This document shows positions 9,164 through 18,043 of a DNA stretch of 64,000 nt, one piece after another. Each line of letters begins with the position of its first letter. Position 1 is the first letter of the stretch. The DNA is from Breoghania sp. L-A4 (lineage in GTDB: Bacteria > Pseudomonadota > Alphaproteobacteria > Rhizobiales > Stappiaceae), in assembly GCF_003432385.1 (NCBI RefSeq), contig NZ_CP031841.1:4039549-4103548 (forward strand). The letters run 5' to 3'. The position numbers and the translations under genes are program-made. The notes under the pieces were generated by a model that worked only from the letters and a program-made list of their open reading frames with translations, did no database searches and was not told where the DNA came from.

Positions 9164-9403
9164 GGGGGCTCTCACACCTTGCCTGTGTGCGTGAACCTAC
9201 AATCCCTGAGGCAAAAAACTCAAACATCTTCAAAACGCGCAAAAACGCAGGCGCATGGGGGAGAGCCGGAGCCCGAGATCAGGCGCCGGCCAATAGAACA
9301 GGTGGCCGTGGCGGGACCCTCCCGCCGCGGTCTTGCATGTTGTGAGGACCCGGCATTCATGCGCCCTGCGGCGCCGGTGATGATCGGGGAGACACCCCAG
9401 CTC

Positions 9404-10690
9404 TCAGCCGGCCGACAGCGCCTGATCGAGATCGCCGATGATGTCGGCGATGTCTTCCAGACCCACGGACAGGCGCACCACCTGGGGACCCGCGCCAGCG
9501 GCGATTTTCTGCTCGTCGGTGAGCTGGCGGTGAGTGGTGGAGGCGGGATGAATGATCAGCGAGCGGGTGTCGCCGATGTTGGCGAGATGCGAGAAAAGCT
9601 GCACGTTGGAGACCAGCGAAACACCCGCGTCATAGCCGCCCTTGAGCCCGAAGGTCAGCACCGCGCCGGCGCCCTTGGGGCTGTATTTCTGCATCAGCGC
9701 GTGACTGGAATCCCCGGGCAGGCCCGCGTAGGACACCCAGTCGACGGCCTCGTGCTTCTCCAGCCATTCCGCAACCGCCTGCGCGTTCTCGCAGTGACGC
9801 TGCATGCGCAGCGGCAGGGTCTCGATGCCGGTGAGGATCATGAAGGCGTTGAACGGCGAGATGGCGGGGCCGAGATCGCGCAGGCCGAGCACCCTGAGCG
9901 CGATGGCGAAGGCGAAATTGCCGAACGTCTCGTGCAGCACGATGCCCTGGTATTCCGGGCGCGGCTCGCTGAGGAACGGATATTTGCCGTCCCTGGACCA
10001 GTCGAAGGTGCCGCCGTCGACGACCACGCCGCCCATGGAATTGCCGTGCCCGCCCATGAACTTGGTCAGCGAGTGGACCACCACGTCGGCACCGTGCTCG
10101 ATGGGGCGGCAGAGATAGGGCGAGGCAAGCGTGTTGTCGACGATCAGCGGCACGCCGGCCTTCTTCGCAACAGCCGAGATGGCCGCGATGTCGGTGACAA
10201 TGCCGCCGGGATTGGCGATTGACTCGATGAAGATCGCCTTGGTCTTCTCGCTCACCGCGTTCTCGAAGTTGGCGATATCGTCGGGATCGGCCCAGACAAC
10301 GTTCCAGCCAAAACTCTTGAACGAATGGGTGAACTGATTGATGGAGCCGCCATAAAGCTTTGTCGACGCAATGACTTCGTCGCCCGGCGTCATCAGCGCG
10401 TGCAGCGTCACCATCTGCGCGGCGTGGCCCGAGGCCACCGCAAGCGCCGCCGTGCCGCCCTCCAGCGCCGCGACGCGCTCCTCGAGCACCGCCGTCGTGG
10501 GATTGGTGATGCGGGTATAGATGTTGCCGAAGGCCTGCAGGCCGAAAAGCGACGCGGCGTGGTCGACATCGTCGAAGACGAACGACGTGGTCTGGTAGAT
10601 CGGCGTGGCGCGCGCGCCGGTGGCCGGATCGGGCTGCGCGCCGGCGTGGATCGACAGGGTCGAGAAGCCGGGTGTCTGGTCGTCGCTCAT
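9404..10690 (-). CDS. metY: O-acetylhomoserine sulfhydrylase/aminocarboxypropyltransferase
   Basis: A PLP enzyme (428 aa) of the Cys/Met metabolism family that makes homocysteine from O-acetylhomoserine and sulfide. Diagnostic features are the N-terminus FSTLSIHAGAQPDP, the YQTTSFVFDD segment, and the PLP Schiff-base lysine in VVHSLTKFMGGHG. ATG 10690 has GGAGATCC upstream; 30 additional in-frame codons upstream are AT-rich leader. It is a single gene separated from neighbours by more than 100 bases. Confidence 0.95.
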   Translation of the reverse strand: MSDDQTPGFSTLSIHAGAQPDPATGARATPIYQTTSFVFDDVDHAASLFGLQAFGNIYTRITNPTTAVLEERVAALEGGTAALAVASGHAAQMVTLHALMTPGDEVIASTKLYGGSINQFTHSFKSFGWNVVWADPDDIANFENAVSEKTKAIFIESIANPGGIVTDIAAISAVAKKAGVPLIVDNTLASPYLCRPIEHGADVVVHSLTKFMGGHGNSMGGVVVDGGTFDWSRDGKYPFLSEPRPEYQGIVLHETFGNFAFAIALRVLGLRDLGPAISPFNAFMILTGIETLPLRMQRHCENAQAVAEWLEKHEAVDWVSYAGLPGDSSHALMQKYSPKGAGAVLTFGLKGGYDAGVSLVSNVQLFSHLANIGDTRSLIIHPASTTHRQLTDEQKIAAGAGPQVVRLSVGLEDIADIIGDLDQALSAG

Positions 10691-10815
10691 TGGGATCTCC
10701 TCCATTGCGTCAAATGGGACGTTCAAATTTCGACGTTTTTGATGGTTCGTTGAATGATTTTCGACCGTTTTTTGAATCAAATTCGATGTCGGTTAGCGCT
10801 GTTCGGTCCGGTGGC

Positions 10816-11358
10816 TCAGGCGCCGGTTTTCGAACCCGGCGCAGGCCGCAATCCGCGATGCTGGAAGCCTGATTTCAGCATCGGGCGCTTGGACGAGATG
10901 GTGCGCGAATTGACGCCGGTCCAGCCGATCTCTCCCGAGAGCCGACCGTATTCGATCTTCGGACAGCGGTCCATGACGACCCGCAGGCCCGCCGCCTCGG
11001 CGCGTTCCGCCGCCGCGTCATTGCGCACGCCAAGCTGCATCCAGACGACCTTCGGGAGCGGGGAGAGCGCCAGCGCCTCGTCGGTGACCGCGCCGGCGGC
11101 CTCGGAATTGCGGAAGATGTCGACCATGTCGATGGCCGCGGGGATATCGGCGAGGCTGGCGTGGCAGGGCCGGCCGAGGATCTCCCTGCCCGCCTGACCC
11201 GGATTGACCGGATAGACCTCGTAGCCCTTGGCAATCAGGTATTTCAGCACGAAATAGCTCGGCCGCACGGTGTTGGCGCTGGCCCCCACAATGGCGATGG
11301 TCTTCACGTCATCGAGAATCGCGCGGATATAGTCGTCGGAATAGCTGTCGTGGTTCAT
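10816..11358 (-). CDS. CoA-binding (YccU-type) Rossmann protein
   Basis: A 180-residue CoA_binding-domain protein of the YccU group, seen in KTIAIVGASANTVRPS at residues 19-34 (nucleotide-binding loop) and VYPVNPGQAGREILG. Family members bind CoA, but their physiological role is unclear. The last ~40 residues are a basic tail beyond the usual ~140-residue domain. It is monocistronic, 125 bases upstream of metY, and divergent from the marC-like gene. Confidence 0.85.
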   Translation of the reverse strand: MNHDSYSDDYIRAILDDVKTIAIVGASANTVRPSYFVLKYLIAKGYEVYPVNPGQAGREILGRPCHASLADIPAAIDMVDIFRNSEAAGAVTDEALALSPLPKVVWMQLGVRNDAAAERAEAAGLRVVMDRCPKIEYGRLSGEIGWTGVNSRTISSKRPMLKSGFQHRGLRPAPGSKTGA

Positions 11359-11490
11359 GAGGCCGCCTGGATTTCCTCGGGAGGCGGCAGGCTAGTGAGA
11401 ATTGCGCGGCGTCACAAGGGGCTATGGCGGGCCGGCGGCCGTGCTACGCTTGTCGGAATCGCAGCGGCACGTTACACGGGGAGCGCGCAC

Positions 11491-12135
11491 TTGGAAGGTT
11501 CCATCGGACACGCGGCGTCGGTCTTCGCCGCCTTCTTCGCCATCATGAACCCGGTGGCCAACACGCCGGTGTTCCTGTCGCTGACGGCCGGCGACGACAG
11601 CACAACCCGGCGTCAGGTGGCGCTGCGCGGCCTGGCGCTGGCCTTCGCCATCATCGTGGTGTTTTCGCTGGCGGGAAACCTGATCTTCCAGGTGTTCGGC
11701 ATCACCCTGCCGGCGTTTCGCATCACCGGCGGGCTTCTGGTGTTTCTGGTCGGCTTCCACATGGTGCAGGGCGACACCTCGAAGGTGCAGCAGCCCAGCG
11801 CGGCGGACGCCAAGGCCAGCCGGCAGGCGGCGCTGGATGTGGCGATCGCGCCGCTGGCGGTGCCGATCCTCGCCGGACCCGGCACCATCGCCACCGCCAT
11901 CAATTTTTCCACCAACGCCGGGATTTCCGGCCTGGTGGTGACGATCGCGGCGTTTTTCGCGCTCTGCGTGGTGAGCTACGGCTTCTTCATCTCCGGCAAC
12001 CGCTTCGTGGCCTATCTCGGCGACAACGGCATCAAGATCGTCACCCGCATCATGGGGCTGATCCTCGCCGTCGTCGGCACCCAGATGGTGATCGCCGGCG
12101 TCGGCGGCGCGGTGAAGCTGTTTCAGGCCGGATAG
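11491..12135 (+). CDS. MarC-family integral membrane protein
   Basis: A 214-residue inner-membrane protein with about six hydrophobic helices and the MarC signature FAIMNPVANTPVFLSLT near the N-terminus. MarC proteins were once linked to multiple antibiotic resistance, but their function is not established. The chosen start is TTG 11491, preceded by GGGGAG at the right distance; there is no ATG before the conserved segment, and the longer open frame upstream overlaps the divergent CoA-binding gene. Confidence 0.85.
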   Translation: MEGSIGHAASVFAAFFAIMNPVANTPVFLSLTAGDDSTTRRQVALRGLALAFAIIVVFSLAGNLIFQVFGITLPAFRITGGLLVFLVGFHMVQGDTSKVQQPSAADAKASRQAALDVAIAPLAVPILAGPGTIATAINFSTNAGISGLVVTIAAFFALCVVSYGFFISGNRFVAYLGDNGIKIVTRIMGLILAVVGTQMVIAGVGGAVKLFQAG

Positions 12136-12742
12136 GGGGATGGCCCCGGTTGCGGCATGCGCCGGGGCACGTCCGCCGTCGATGGGACGGCTGCCCTGCG
12201 GGCGTTCTCATCCTGGATTCCGGATCGCGTGATGCGGCTTCGCCGCACACGGTCCGGAATGACTGCGGATAGTTGAAGCGTCACAGGGGCGCTTCAGGGC
12301 TCCGCGACCGTTTGCGCCGGTGCTGCGCCACTCACCGCAGCTGCTGTCGGGCTTCAACTCTCAACGTCATTCCGGACCGAGCACGCGTCAGCGTGTCGAG
12401 AAATCCGGAACCCAGGAGAGAAGCCGCCGAAGGCGCATTCTTTCCCTTCACATGGCAACAGGGATCATGCGCCTAGACGGAGATCTTGGCCGATGCTTCG
12501 AGACGGGCCTTTGGCCCTCCTCAGCATGACGTTGAGTTGGTGGTGATTCTTCAACACGATAACGTCATGCTTCACAACGGAGCCTCGCGACGCTCCTCAG
12601 CATGAGGTTGAGCGGGTGGTGATTCTTGTAAATATATCAACACGAGAACGTCACCCTGAGGAGCCGTCGAAGACGGCATCTCGAAGGGTCGGCGGCAGGC
12701 TTGCGGGTGCTCCGGTCCGGCTCCGCGATCCGGCGCAGCCGC
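12136..12742. repeat. Gene-free 607-base region carrying palindromic repeats
   Basis: Between the marC-like gene and a crotonase gene I find no coding region. Bases 12210-12260 and 12365-12420 hold TTCCGGAT/ATTCCGGA-type palindromes. Bases 12491-12690 hold three family-A units, the last inverted, with the shared module TTGAGCGGGTGGTGATTCTT and ATATCAACACGA between inverted units. These are typical transposase-less intergenic palindromes. Confidence 0.75.
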
Positions 12743-13540
12743 CTACTCCCCCGTCCACTCCGGTTTGCGCTTTTCCAGGAATGCGCCGATGCCTTCCTCG
12801 GCGTCGCGGGCCAGCATGTTCTCCGTCATCACCTGGACGCAATGGGCGTAGGCCTGATCGAGCGGCATCTCGATCTGCTGGTAGAACGCTTCCTTGCCGA
12901 TCTTCAACGTCAGCGGCGATTTCGAGGCGATCATCTGCGCGTATTTGGTGACCACCACGTCGAGATACTGTTTCGGCACGATGCGGTTGATCAGGCCGAA
13001 ATCCTTTGCGGTCGAGGCATCGATGCTCTCGCCCGTCAGCAGCATCTCCATCGCCTGCTTGCGGTTGGCGGCCCGGCTCACTGCCACCATCGGGGTGGAG
13101 CAGAACAGCCCGATGTTGACGCCGGGCGTACAGAAGGTGGCGGTGTCGGTGCACAGCGCCAGATCGCAGGTGGCGACCAGCTGGCAGCCGGCGGCCGTGG
13201 CCACGCCGTCGACCACGGCGATGACCGGCTTAGGAAGCGCCACGATCTGCTGCATCAGCGCCGAGCAGGTCGTCATGATCTTTTCGAAATACGCCCGGCC
13301 CCGGTCGGCGTCATTGCGGTGCGCGGTCAGTTCCTTGAGATCGTGGCCGGCGCAGAAGACCTTTCCCGGCACGGCGTCGAGCACCACCACACGAACGGCG
13401 GCGTCCGTTGCGGCGCGCTCAAGCGCGTCCTTGAGACACGCCATCATCTCTTCCGACAGCGCGTTCATGCGTTCGGGGCGGTTGAGCGTCAGCCGCAGGA
13501 TGCCGTCGTCGTTGCGGGTGAGCAGGGCGTCGTCGGACAT
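12743..13540 (-). CDS. Crotonase-fold enoyl-CoA hydratase-like protein (ECHDC3 type)
   Basis: A 265-residue crotonase-superfamily protein. The oxyanion-hole segment VFCAGHDLKEL and the GVATAAGCQLVATCDLAL segment are present. Where classical hydratases carry the first catalytic glutamate, this protein reads CTPGVNIGLFCSTP, and the second glutamate is also missing. This matches the ECHDC3 subgroup rather than true enoyl-CoA hydratases, so the reaction is uncertain. It is monocistronic, with 207 feature-poor bases upstream. Confidence 0.85.
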   Translation of the reverse strand: MSDDALLTRNDDGILRLTLNRPERMNALSEEMMACLKDALERAATDAAVRVVVLDAVPGKVFCAGHDLKELTAHRNDADRGRAYFEKIMTTCSALMQQIVALPKPVIAVVDGVATAAGCQLVATCDLALCTDTATFCTPGVNIGLFCSTPMVAVSRAANRKQAMEMLLTGESIDASTAKDFGLINRIVPKQYLDVVVTKYAQMIASKSPLTLKIGKEAFYQQIEMPLDQAYAHCVQVMTENMLARDAEEGIGAFLEKRKPEWTGE

Positions 13541-13747
13541 GGCACTTCCTTGGCTGTCTCATCGGTCCGGCCGGAGCCGGGATCCTCCGGGTCTGCACGG
13601 TAAATACAATGTCCGGGCCGCGGTCTCCACCTCAAATGCGGCCGGCTGGAGCAGATCCACTTCTTGCAGAATCGGATCTTGGCTCCAAGCCATTGTTTTG
13701 GCGCAAATCCGGACGGATAACCGGTGCCCACTTATCCTGGATTTGCT

Positions 13748-14086
13748 CTAGATCACCAATTTGTCGAGCTTGGCCGCGCAAATGAAATCGTTGAGCGACA
13801 GCCCGCCCAGCTCATGGGAGGTGTAGCGGACCGTGCAATACCCCCAGCCGAAGCTGACATCGGGATGATGCCCTTCGCGGTCGGCCAGATAGGCGGCGAG
13901 ATTGGCGGTGTAGACAGCCTTGGCAAATCCCTTGAAGCGGAAGGTCCGGCTGATCTGCGTGGCGTCGCCGCTCAGCTCCCAGTCGTCGTGCAGGGCGCCC
14001 ATCTGTTCCCTGGCCTGCTCGGCGGTCATGGGCTTGCCGATGCCCTGGCAGGGCTCGCATGTCTGCTGGGTAAGGTCTTGTGTCAT
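13748..14086 (-). CDS. phhB: Pterin-4a-carbinolamine dehydratase
   Basis: A 112-residue PCD/DCoH protein that recycles the pterin cofactor of phenylalanine hydroxylase by dehydrating 4a-hydroxytetrahydropterin. Active-site histidines are visible as H73, H74 and H91 (GHHPDVSFGWG; TSHELGGLSLND). It starts three bases after the phhA stop, so the two are one operon and functionally paired. The N-terminal CxxC (C10, C13) is an extension. Confidence 0.95.
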   Translation of the reverse strand: MTQDLTQQTCEPCQGIGKPMTAEQAREQMGALHDDWELSGDATQISRTFRFKGFAKAVYTANLAAYLADREGHHPDVSFGWGYCTVRYTSHELGGLSLNDFICAAKLDKLVI

Positions 14087-14089
14087 GGT

Positions 14090-14884
14090 TCAGGCGTCTT
14101 CCTTGACCGGATAGAGCGGGGCGAACAGGCCGCGCGATTGCGCCGTGCGGATGTCGGCGGCCAGATCGCGTTCGGCAGCTTTGAAAAGATCATCGACCTT
14201 GTCGAGAACGAAATAGACCGGCTGATGGATATCGATCCGGTAGGGCGTTCTCAGAATGTCGATGACGTCGAAGGCGCGCCGTTGCGCATCCGGGCTTTCG
14301 ACACTGTAGGGCAGTTCAGTGGGCGATGAGGCGAGCCCGGAGCCGAGCGCCTTGTAGCCGCCGTTCGCGTGGGTCAGGCCGAACTCGATGGTGAACCAGT
14401 AGAGCCGGATGAGCCAGGAATAGTCGCGCGCCTCGAGACGCTCGCCGGCCTTGCCGATCATTTCGGAGAACCGGGCAAAACGCTCGTCCGTCAACAGCGG
14501 CGTGTGACCGAAAATCTCATGAAAGATGTCCGGTTCCTTGATGTAGTCGAAGTCCTTGCGGCTGCGGATGAAGGACGCCGCCGGAAAGGTCCGGTTCGCC
14601 AGCATTCCGAAAAACTTCGAAAAGCCGATCAGCGCGGGAACAGGCTCGACCTTCCAGCCGGTCAACGCCGTGAGCGTGCGCGAGACGTCGGTACACTGGG
14701 GAACTCTGTCCGCGGGCAGCGCCAGGCGGTCGAAGCCGACGTTATATTCAGGCGCCGACCAGCGCCGGACGTTGGCCTCCTGCCTGGCGTAGAGATCGCG
14801 CCAGACCAGATTCTCCTCCTCCGTGTAGACAATGCGCCCATCCGGCTGCGGCGCCTTCGCCGTGTATGCGCTCGATTTTGCCAT
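14090..14884 (-). CDS. phhA: Phenylalanine-4-hydroxylase
   Basis: A 264-residue pterin- and iron-dependent monooxygenase converting phenylalanine to tyrosine. The facial triad is H122 and H127 (FHEIFGHTPLL) plus E167. Length matches bacterial single-domain PhhA, without the regulatory ACT domain of the animal enzyme. AGGAGGAAGG precedes ATG 14884. It is the first gene of phhAB and divergent from an Lrp-type regulator. Confidence 0.96.
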   Translation of the reverse strand: MAKSSAYTAKAPQPDGRIVYTEEENLVWRDLYARQEANVRRWSAPEYNVGFDRLALPADRVPQCTDVSRTLTALTGWKVEPVPALIGFSKFFGMLANRTFPAASFIRSRKDFDYIKEPDIFHEIFGHTPLLTDERFARFSEMIGKAGERLEARDYSWLIRLYWFTIEFGLTHANGGYKALGSGLASSPTELPYSVESPDAQRRAFDVIDILRTPYRIDIHQPVYFVLDKVDDLFKAAERDLAADIRTAQSRGLFAPLYPVKEDA

Positions 14885-14934
14885 AGTGCCTTCCTCCTGA
14901 AAGAAAGAATACGACGATATGGCGGGAATTTGCG

Positions 14935-14967
14935 TTCCATTTCCGCGGCTGTTCTGCCTTAATGGAA
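14935..14967. promoter_or_regulatory. Inverted repeat in the phhA / Lrp-regulator divergent region
   Basis: Perfect 7-base arms TTCCATT (14935-14941) and AATGGAA (14961-14967) are separated by 19 bases, in the 125-base gap between phhA and the Lrp gene. Placement suggests a regulator site for one or both promoters. Confidence 0.4.
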
Positions 14968-15009
14968 AAGAAATCGATATAATCGTCAGATTACGGGTAA
15001 AAACATCCC

Positions 15010-15471
15010 ATGAAACTGGATGCCGCGGACAAGAAGCTTCTGGCCCTTCTGCAACGGGACGGACGGATCAGCACCAAGGACCTGGCCGCCGAGGCAGGCA
15101 TGTCGGTGTCGCCGTGCTGGCGCCGGGTGCGGCGTCTGGAAGAGGCCGGCGTCATCGACAGATACGTCGCGGTTCTCGATCGCAAGCAGCTGGGCCTGAA
15201 TGCCATGGCCTATGTGCATGTGTCCCTGGTGGATCATACCCGCGAGACGATCGAGGCGTTTGACGATCTGGTTCAAACCGACCATCAGGTCATCGAATGC
15301 AGTTCGATCACCGGCGAAAGCGACTACGTGCTGAAGGTGGTTGCCCATGATCCGGAAGGGCTTGAAGCCTTCATCATGAAACGGCTGCTGGCGCCGGGGC
15401 TGGTGCGGGCATCGGTCACCAATTTCGTCCTGCGGAACACGAAATCCGGCCCGGCCCTGCCGCTCGACTGA
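15010..15471 (+). CDS. Lrp/AsnC-family regulator, probably of phhAB
   Basis: A 153-residue Lrp/AsnC protein: N-terminal HTH (KLDAADKKLLALLQRDGRIS, residues 2-60) and C-terminal RAM ligand domain (residues 70-145, VIECSSITGESDYVLKVVA). Such proteins form octamers that sense amino acids. It is divergent from phhAB, so phenylalanine or tyrosine is the likely effector, by context only. Confidence 0.92.
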   Translation: MKLDAADKKLLALLQRDGRISTKDLAAEAGMSVSPCWRRVRRLEEAGVIDRYVAVLDRKQLGLNAMAYVHVSLVDHTRETIEAFDDLVQTDHQVIECSSITGESDYVLKVVAHDPEGLEAFIMKRLLAPGLVRASVTNFVLRNTKSGPALPLD

Positions 15472-15593
15472 TGCCATATGGGGCATTGGAGCAAACAGCC
15501 GCGTTGCGCTTCGCGACGCTGACGGATACGTAATTTGCAAGAGAAACATCTACGGGATCAGGGGAGTGGTCTCGCGACCGGAGGGCAAGCCGT

Positions 15594-16118
15594 ATGACAC
15601 CCGTGATGAGTGCTGAAGACGTATCGACGTTTCTGGATCGGGAGTTTCCGCAGATCCACGCCGGCGGGCGCGTCTATGCCATCGACAGCATCACGCAAGG
15701 TCAGGCCGTCGTGCGTCTGTCCGCCAGCGAGATGCATCTGCGGCCCGGCGGGACCGTTTCGGGCCCGTCCATGATGGCGCTCGCGGATCTGGCGGCCTAT
15801 GTGACGATCATGGCGCATATCGGTCCCGTGGCGCTGGCGGTGACCACCAACCTCAACATCAATTTCCTGAGAAAGCCCGAGCCGGGCGACCTGCTCGGCA
15901 CCTGCCGGCTTCTGAAGCTCGGCAAGCGGCTGGCGGTCACCGAATGCGCCATCGCCACGGAAGGCATGGAGGATCTGGTCGCGCACGCCACCGCGACCTA
16001 CTCGATCCCGCCCGGTGACGGCGGAGGCGGAAGGCGCGTGCGCCTTGCGGTGCGACGGGTCCCGCATGTTGGTTGCAAAGCCGCTTCTGCTGGCGCCGAA
16101 GCGGCGGACACGAAATGA
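15594..16118 (+). CDS. PaaI-type hotdog-fold thioesterase
   Basis: A 174-residue PaaI/YdiI-like acyl-CoA thioesterase. The hotdog helix motif is seen in HLRPGGTVSGPSMMALADLA, with catalytic-type Asp in ALADLA, and TTNLNINFLRKP as the substrate-channel strand. GGAGGG precedes ATG 15594. The final ~30 residues after YSIPP are low-complexity and may be run-on coding. The substrate is unknown. Confidence 0.85.
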   Translation: MTPVMSAEDVSTFLDREFPQIHAGGRVYAIDSITQGQAVVRLSASEMHLRPGGTVSGPSMMALADLAAYVTIMAHIGPVALAVTTNLNINFLRKPEPGDLLGTCRLLKLGKRLAVTECAIATEGMEDLVAHATATYSIPPGDGGGGRRVRLAVRRVPHVGCKAASAGAEAADTK

Positions 16119-16131
16119 TGCAGGGTGCCAC

Positions 16132-16233
16132 CGCATGGATCCTCGGCACAAGGCCGAGGATGACGAAGGTCGTTGTTTTTCATGAATAAATCTACCCGCC
16201 TCGTCATCCTCGGCCTTGTGCCGAGGATCCATG
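16132..16233. repeat. Inverted pair of palindromic repeats, family C
   Basis: Two copies of a GGATCCTCGGCACAAGGC stem unit in opposite orientation (16136-16166 and 16200-16233), separated by an AT-rich spacer. A further copy lies at 63706-63732. Located after the thioesterase gene. Confidence 0.8.
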
Positions 16234-16317
16234 CGCCATCCCGCGGCCTCGCTGTCCAGCCGCATGGGCACACGCTCATGGCAGAACAGCGCCCCCGCCC
16301 CATCCCGGAACGCCGGG

Positions 16318-16530
16318 CTATTTTTCTTTTGGCGCGCGGTACATCCAGGAAATAATGGCGCCGGCGGGGACGATCCAGATCAGGCCGGCGATGGCGTAAT
16401 AGATCAGCTTCACGGGGGTGGAGGACTGCTGCAGGCTCATGTCGCCGATCACCATGGCGAGGAAGGCATAGACGACCACGAAAACCACCAGCACGATCGT
16501 TCCGAAGAGTCGCTTGAGGGGCGGAATCAT
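16318..16530 (-). CDS. Small DUF2842-type membrane protein
   Basis: A 70-residue protein with two transmembrane helices (residues about 9-28 and 42-62) and the C-terminal WMYRAPKEK typical of DUF2842 proteins of alphaproteobacteria. No function is known. ATG 16530 is chosen; the open frame continues upstream to 16596 but without hydrophobic or conserved content. It neighbours the heme A synthase gene divergently. Confidence 0.78.
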   Translation of the reverse strand: MIPPLKRLFGTIVLVVFVVVYAFLAMVIGDMSLQQSSTPVKLIYYAIAGLIWIVPAGAIISWMYRAPKEK

Positions 16531-16799
16531 GGTCAGGTCCTTGCGTGTTCGTGCCGTGCCGCGCGTGGCCGCCGCGCTTTGGCCCGTGCATAGCAAGATG
16601 GACGGGCTTGTCGAGCGAAAATCGTCCCTCGCAAGGCCCCGCCGTGGCGCTATGTCGCGCGCATGCGGTCCGCCTGGCGGCTGCGGCGCGCTTGTGCGGC
16701 GCGCGGCGACGCGCTATCCGCGCAGGGTCTGTTTCACGGCTCTTGTCCCCGGCCGCGGAGATGGGAGTATGATCGCCCGAGATCGTTTGCGAGAGATCC

Positions 16800-17858
16800 A
16801 TGACCGACGCCGCGCTGTATACCCCGCCCTACCCCACCGAGCGCGCCCTGCGCAGCCGGCGCCAGATCCGCTGGTGGCTCTACGGCATCTGCCTGCTGGT
16901 CTTCGCCATGGTGGTTGTCGGCGGAGCGACACGGCTGACCGATTCAGGCCTTTCGATCACCGAATGGAAGCCGATCCACGGCGCCATTCCGCCGATCGGC
17001 GAGGCCGAATGGCAGGAGGAATTCGCCAAATACCGCCAGATTCCGGAGTATGAGCAGATCAACAAGGGCATGACGCTCAGTGAGTTCAAGTTCATCTTCT
17101 GGTGGGAATGGGCGCACCGGCTGCTGGGGCGGATTGTCGGCGTGGCGTTCTTCGTCCCATTGGTGTGGTTCTGGGCGCGCGGCCAGATCGAGCCGAAGCT
17201 GAAGCCGCGGCTGGTGGGGCTGTTTCTGCTCGGCGGACTGCAGGGCGGCATCGGATGGTGGATGGTGAGCTCGGGGCTTGTCGACCGGGTCGACGTCAGC
17301 CAGTACCGGCTGGCGATCCATCTGACCATCGCCTGCCTGATTTTCTCCTGGGCGCTGTGGCTGGCGCGCGGGCTGGCGCCACAGCGCGCCAGCGAGCCTG
17401 CGGCCCGCGGCCAGGCCGGTGTCGCCATCCTCCTCGTGGTGCTCGGATTGGCGCAGGTCTTTCTGGGCGGGCTCGTGGCCGGGCTGCACGCCGGGCTGAC
17501 CTACAACACCTGGCCGCTGATGGATGGCGAGCTGGTGCCGTCGGGGCTGCTGATGCTCGAGCCCGCGTGGCGGAATTTCTTTGAGAACATCACCTTGGTG
17601 CAGTTCCAGCACCGGATCGGCGCCTATGTGCTGTTCGCCTGCGCGCTGGCGCACTTGATCGATGTGCGCCGCCGCAGCCCTGGCCACGCCAAACGGGCCA
17701 TGGGCGCCTTCATGGCGGTGACGTCGCAGGCGGTTCTCGGCATCGCCACCTTGCTGCTCGTCGTGCCCTTCTGGTTCGCGCTGGCCCATCAGGCGCTGGC
17801 CGTCGCCGTGCTCGGCATGCTGGTGGTGCACGCACAAGCGTTGTCGAAGGCGCGATAG
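16800..17858 (+). CDS. ctaA: Heme A synthase (COX15/CtaA type)
   Basis: A 352-residue inner-membrane enzyme that oxidises the methyl group of heme O to a formyl group, giving heme A for aa3-type cytochrome oxidase. Eight predicted helices; the type-specific segment GGATRLTDSGLSITEWKPIH lies at residues 41-60, and conserved heme-ligand histidines occur in WWEWAHRLLGR and VQFQHRIGAY. It implies that an aa3 oxidase is encoded elsewhere. Confidence 0.96.
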   Translation: MTDAALYTPPYPTERALRSRRQIRWWLYGICLLVFAMVVVGGATRLTDSGLSITEWKPIHGAIPPIGEAEWQEEFAKYRQIPEYEQINKGMTLSEFKFIFWWEWAHRLLGRIVGVAFFVPLVWFWARGQIEPKLKPRLVGLFLLGGLQGGIGWWMVSSGLVDRVDVSQYRLAIHLTIACLIFSWALWLARGLAPQRASEPAARGQAGVAILLVVLGLAQVFLGGLVAGLHAGLTYNTWPLMDGELVPSGLLMLEPAWRNFFENITLVQFQHRIGAYVLFACALAHLIDVRRRSPGHAKRAMGAFMAVTSQAVLGIATLLLVVPFWFALAHQALAVAVLGMLVVHAQALSKAR

Positions 17859-18043
17859 CACAGCGCGCCCGGCGCGCAGCTCCCCGAGGTGATCCAATCC
17901 GCCGGCAGCGTCCACGCGGGTGCCGGCATGCTTGCGCGAAAGCGTCAGTCTTTCCAGAAGCTTCGCGCTCCTGATCGCGCCTTGTATCGCGTCCGGCCCG
18001 CCGCTACCATCGCGATACCTCAGACAATCCGGGACGCCCTTTC

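Noticed and set aside
8165..10222. Long plus-strand open frame across the LysR and metY genes
   Set aside because: It spans two well-identified minus-strand genes and their gap and contains no recognisable domain.
10691..10815. SAM-type riboswitch before metY
   Set aside because: I compared the leader with the SAM-II and SAM/SAH core motifs from memory and could not place the conserved elements; only an AT-rich leader is visible.
12491..12690. CRISPR-like spacing of repeats
   Set aside because: The units are palindromic, inverted relative to each other and irregularly spaced, with no cas genes.
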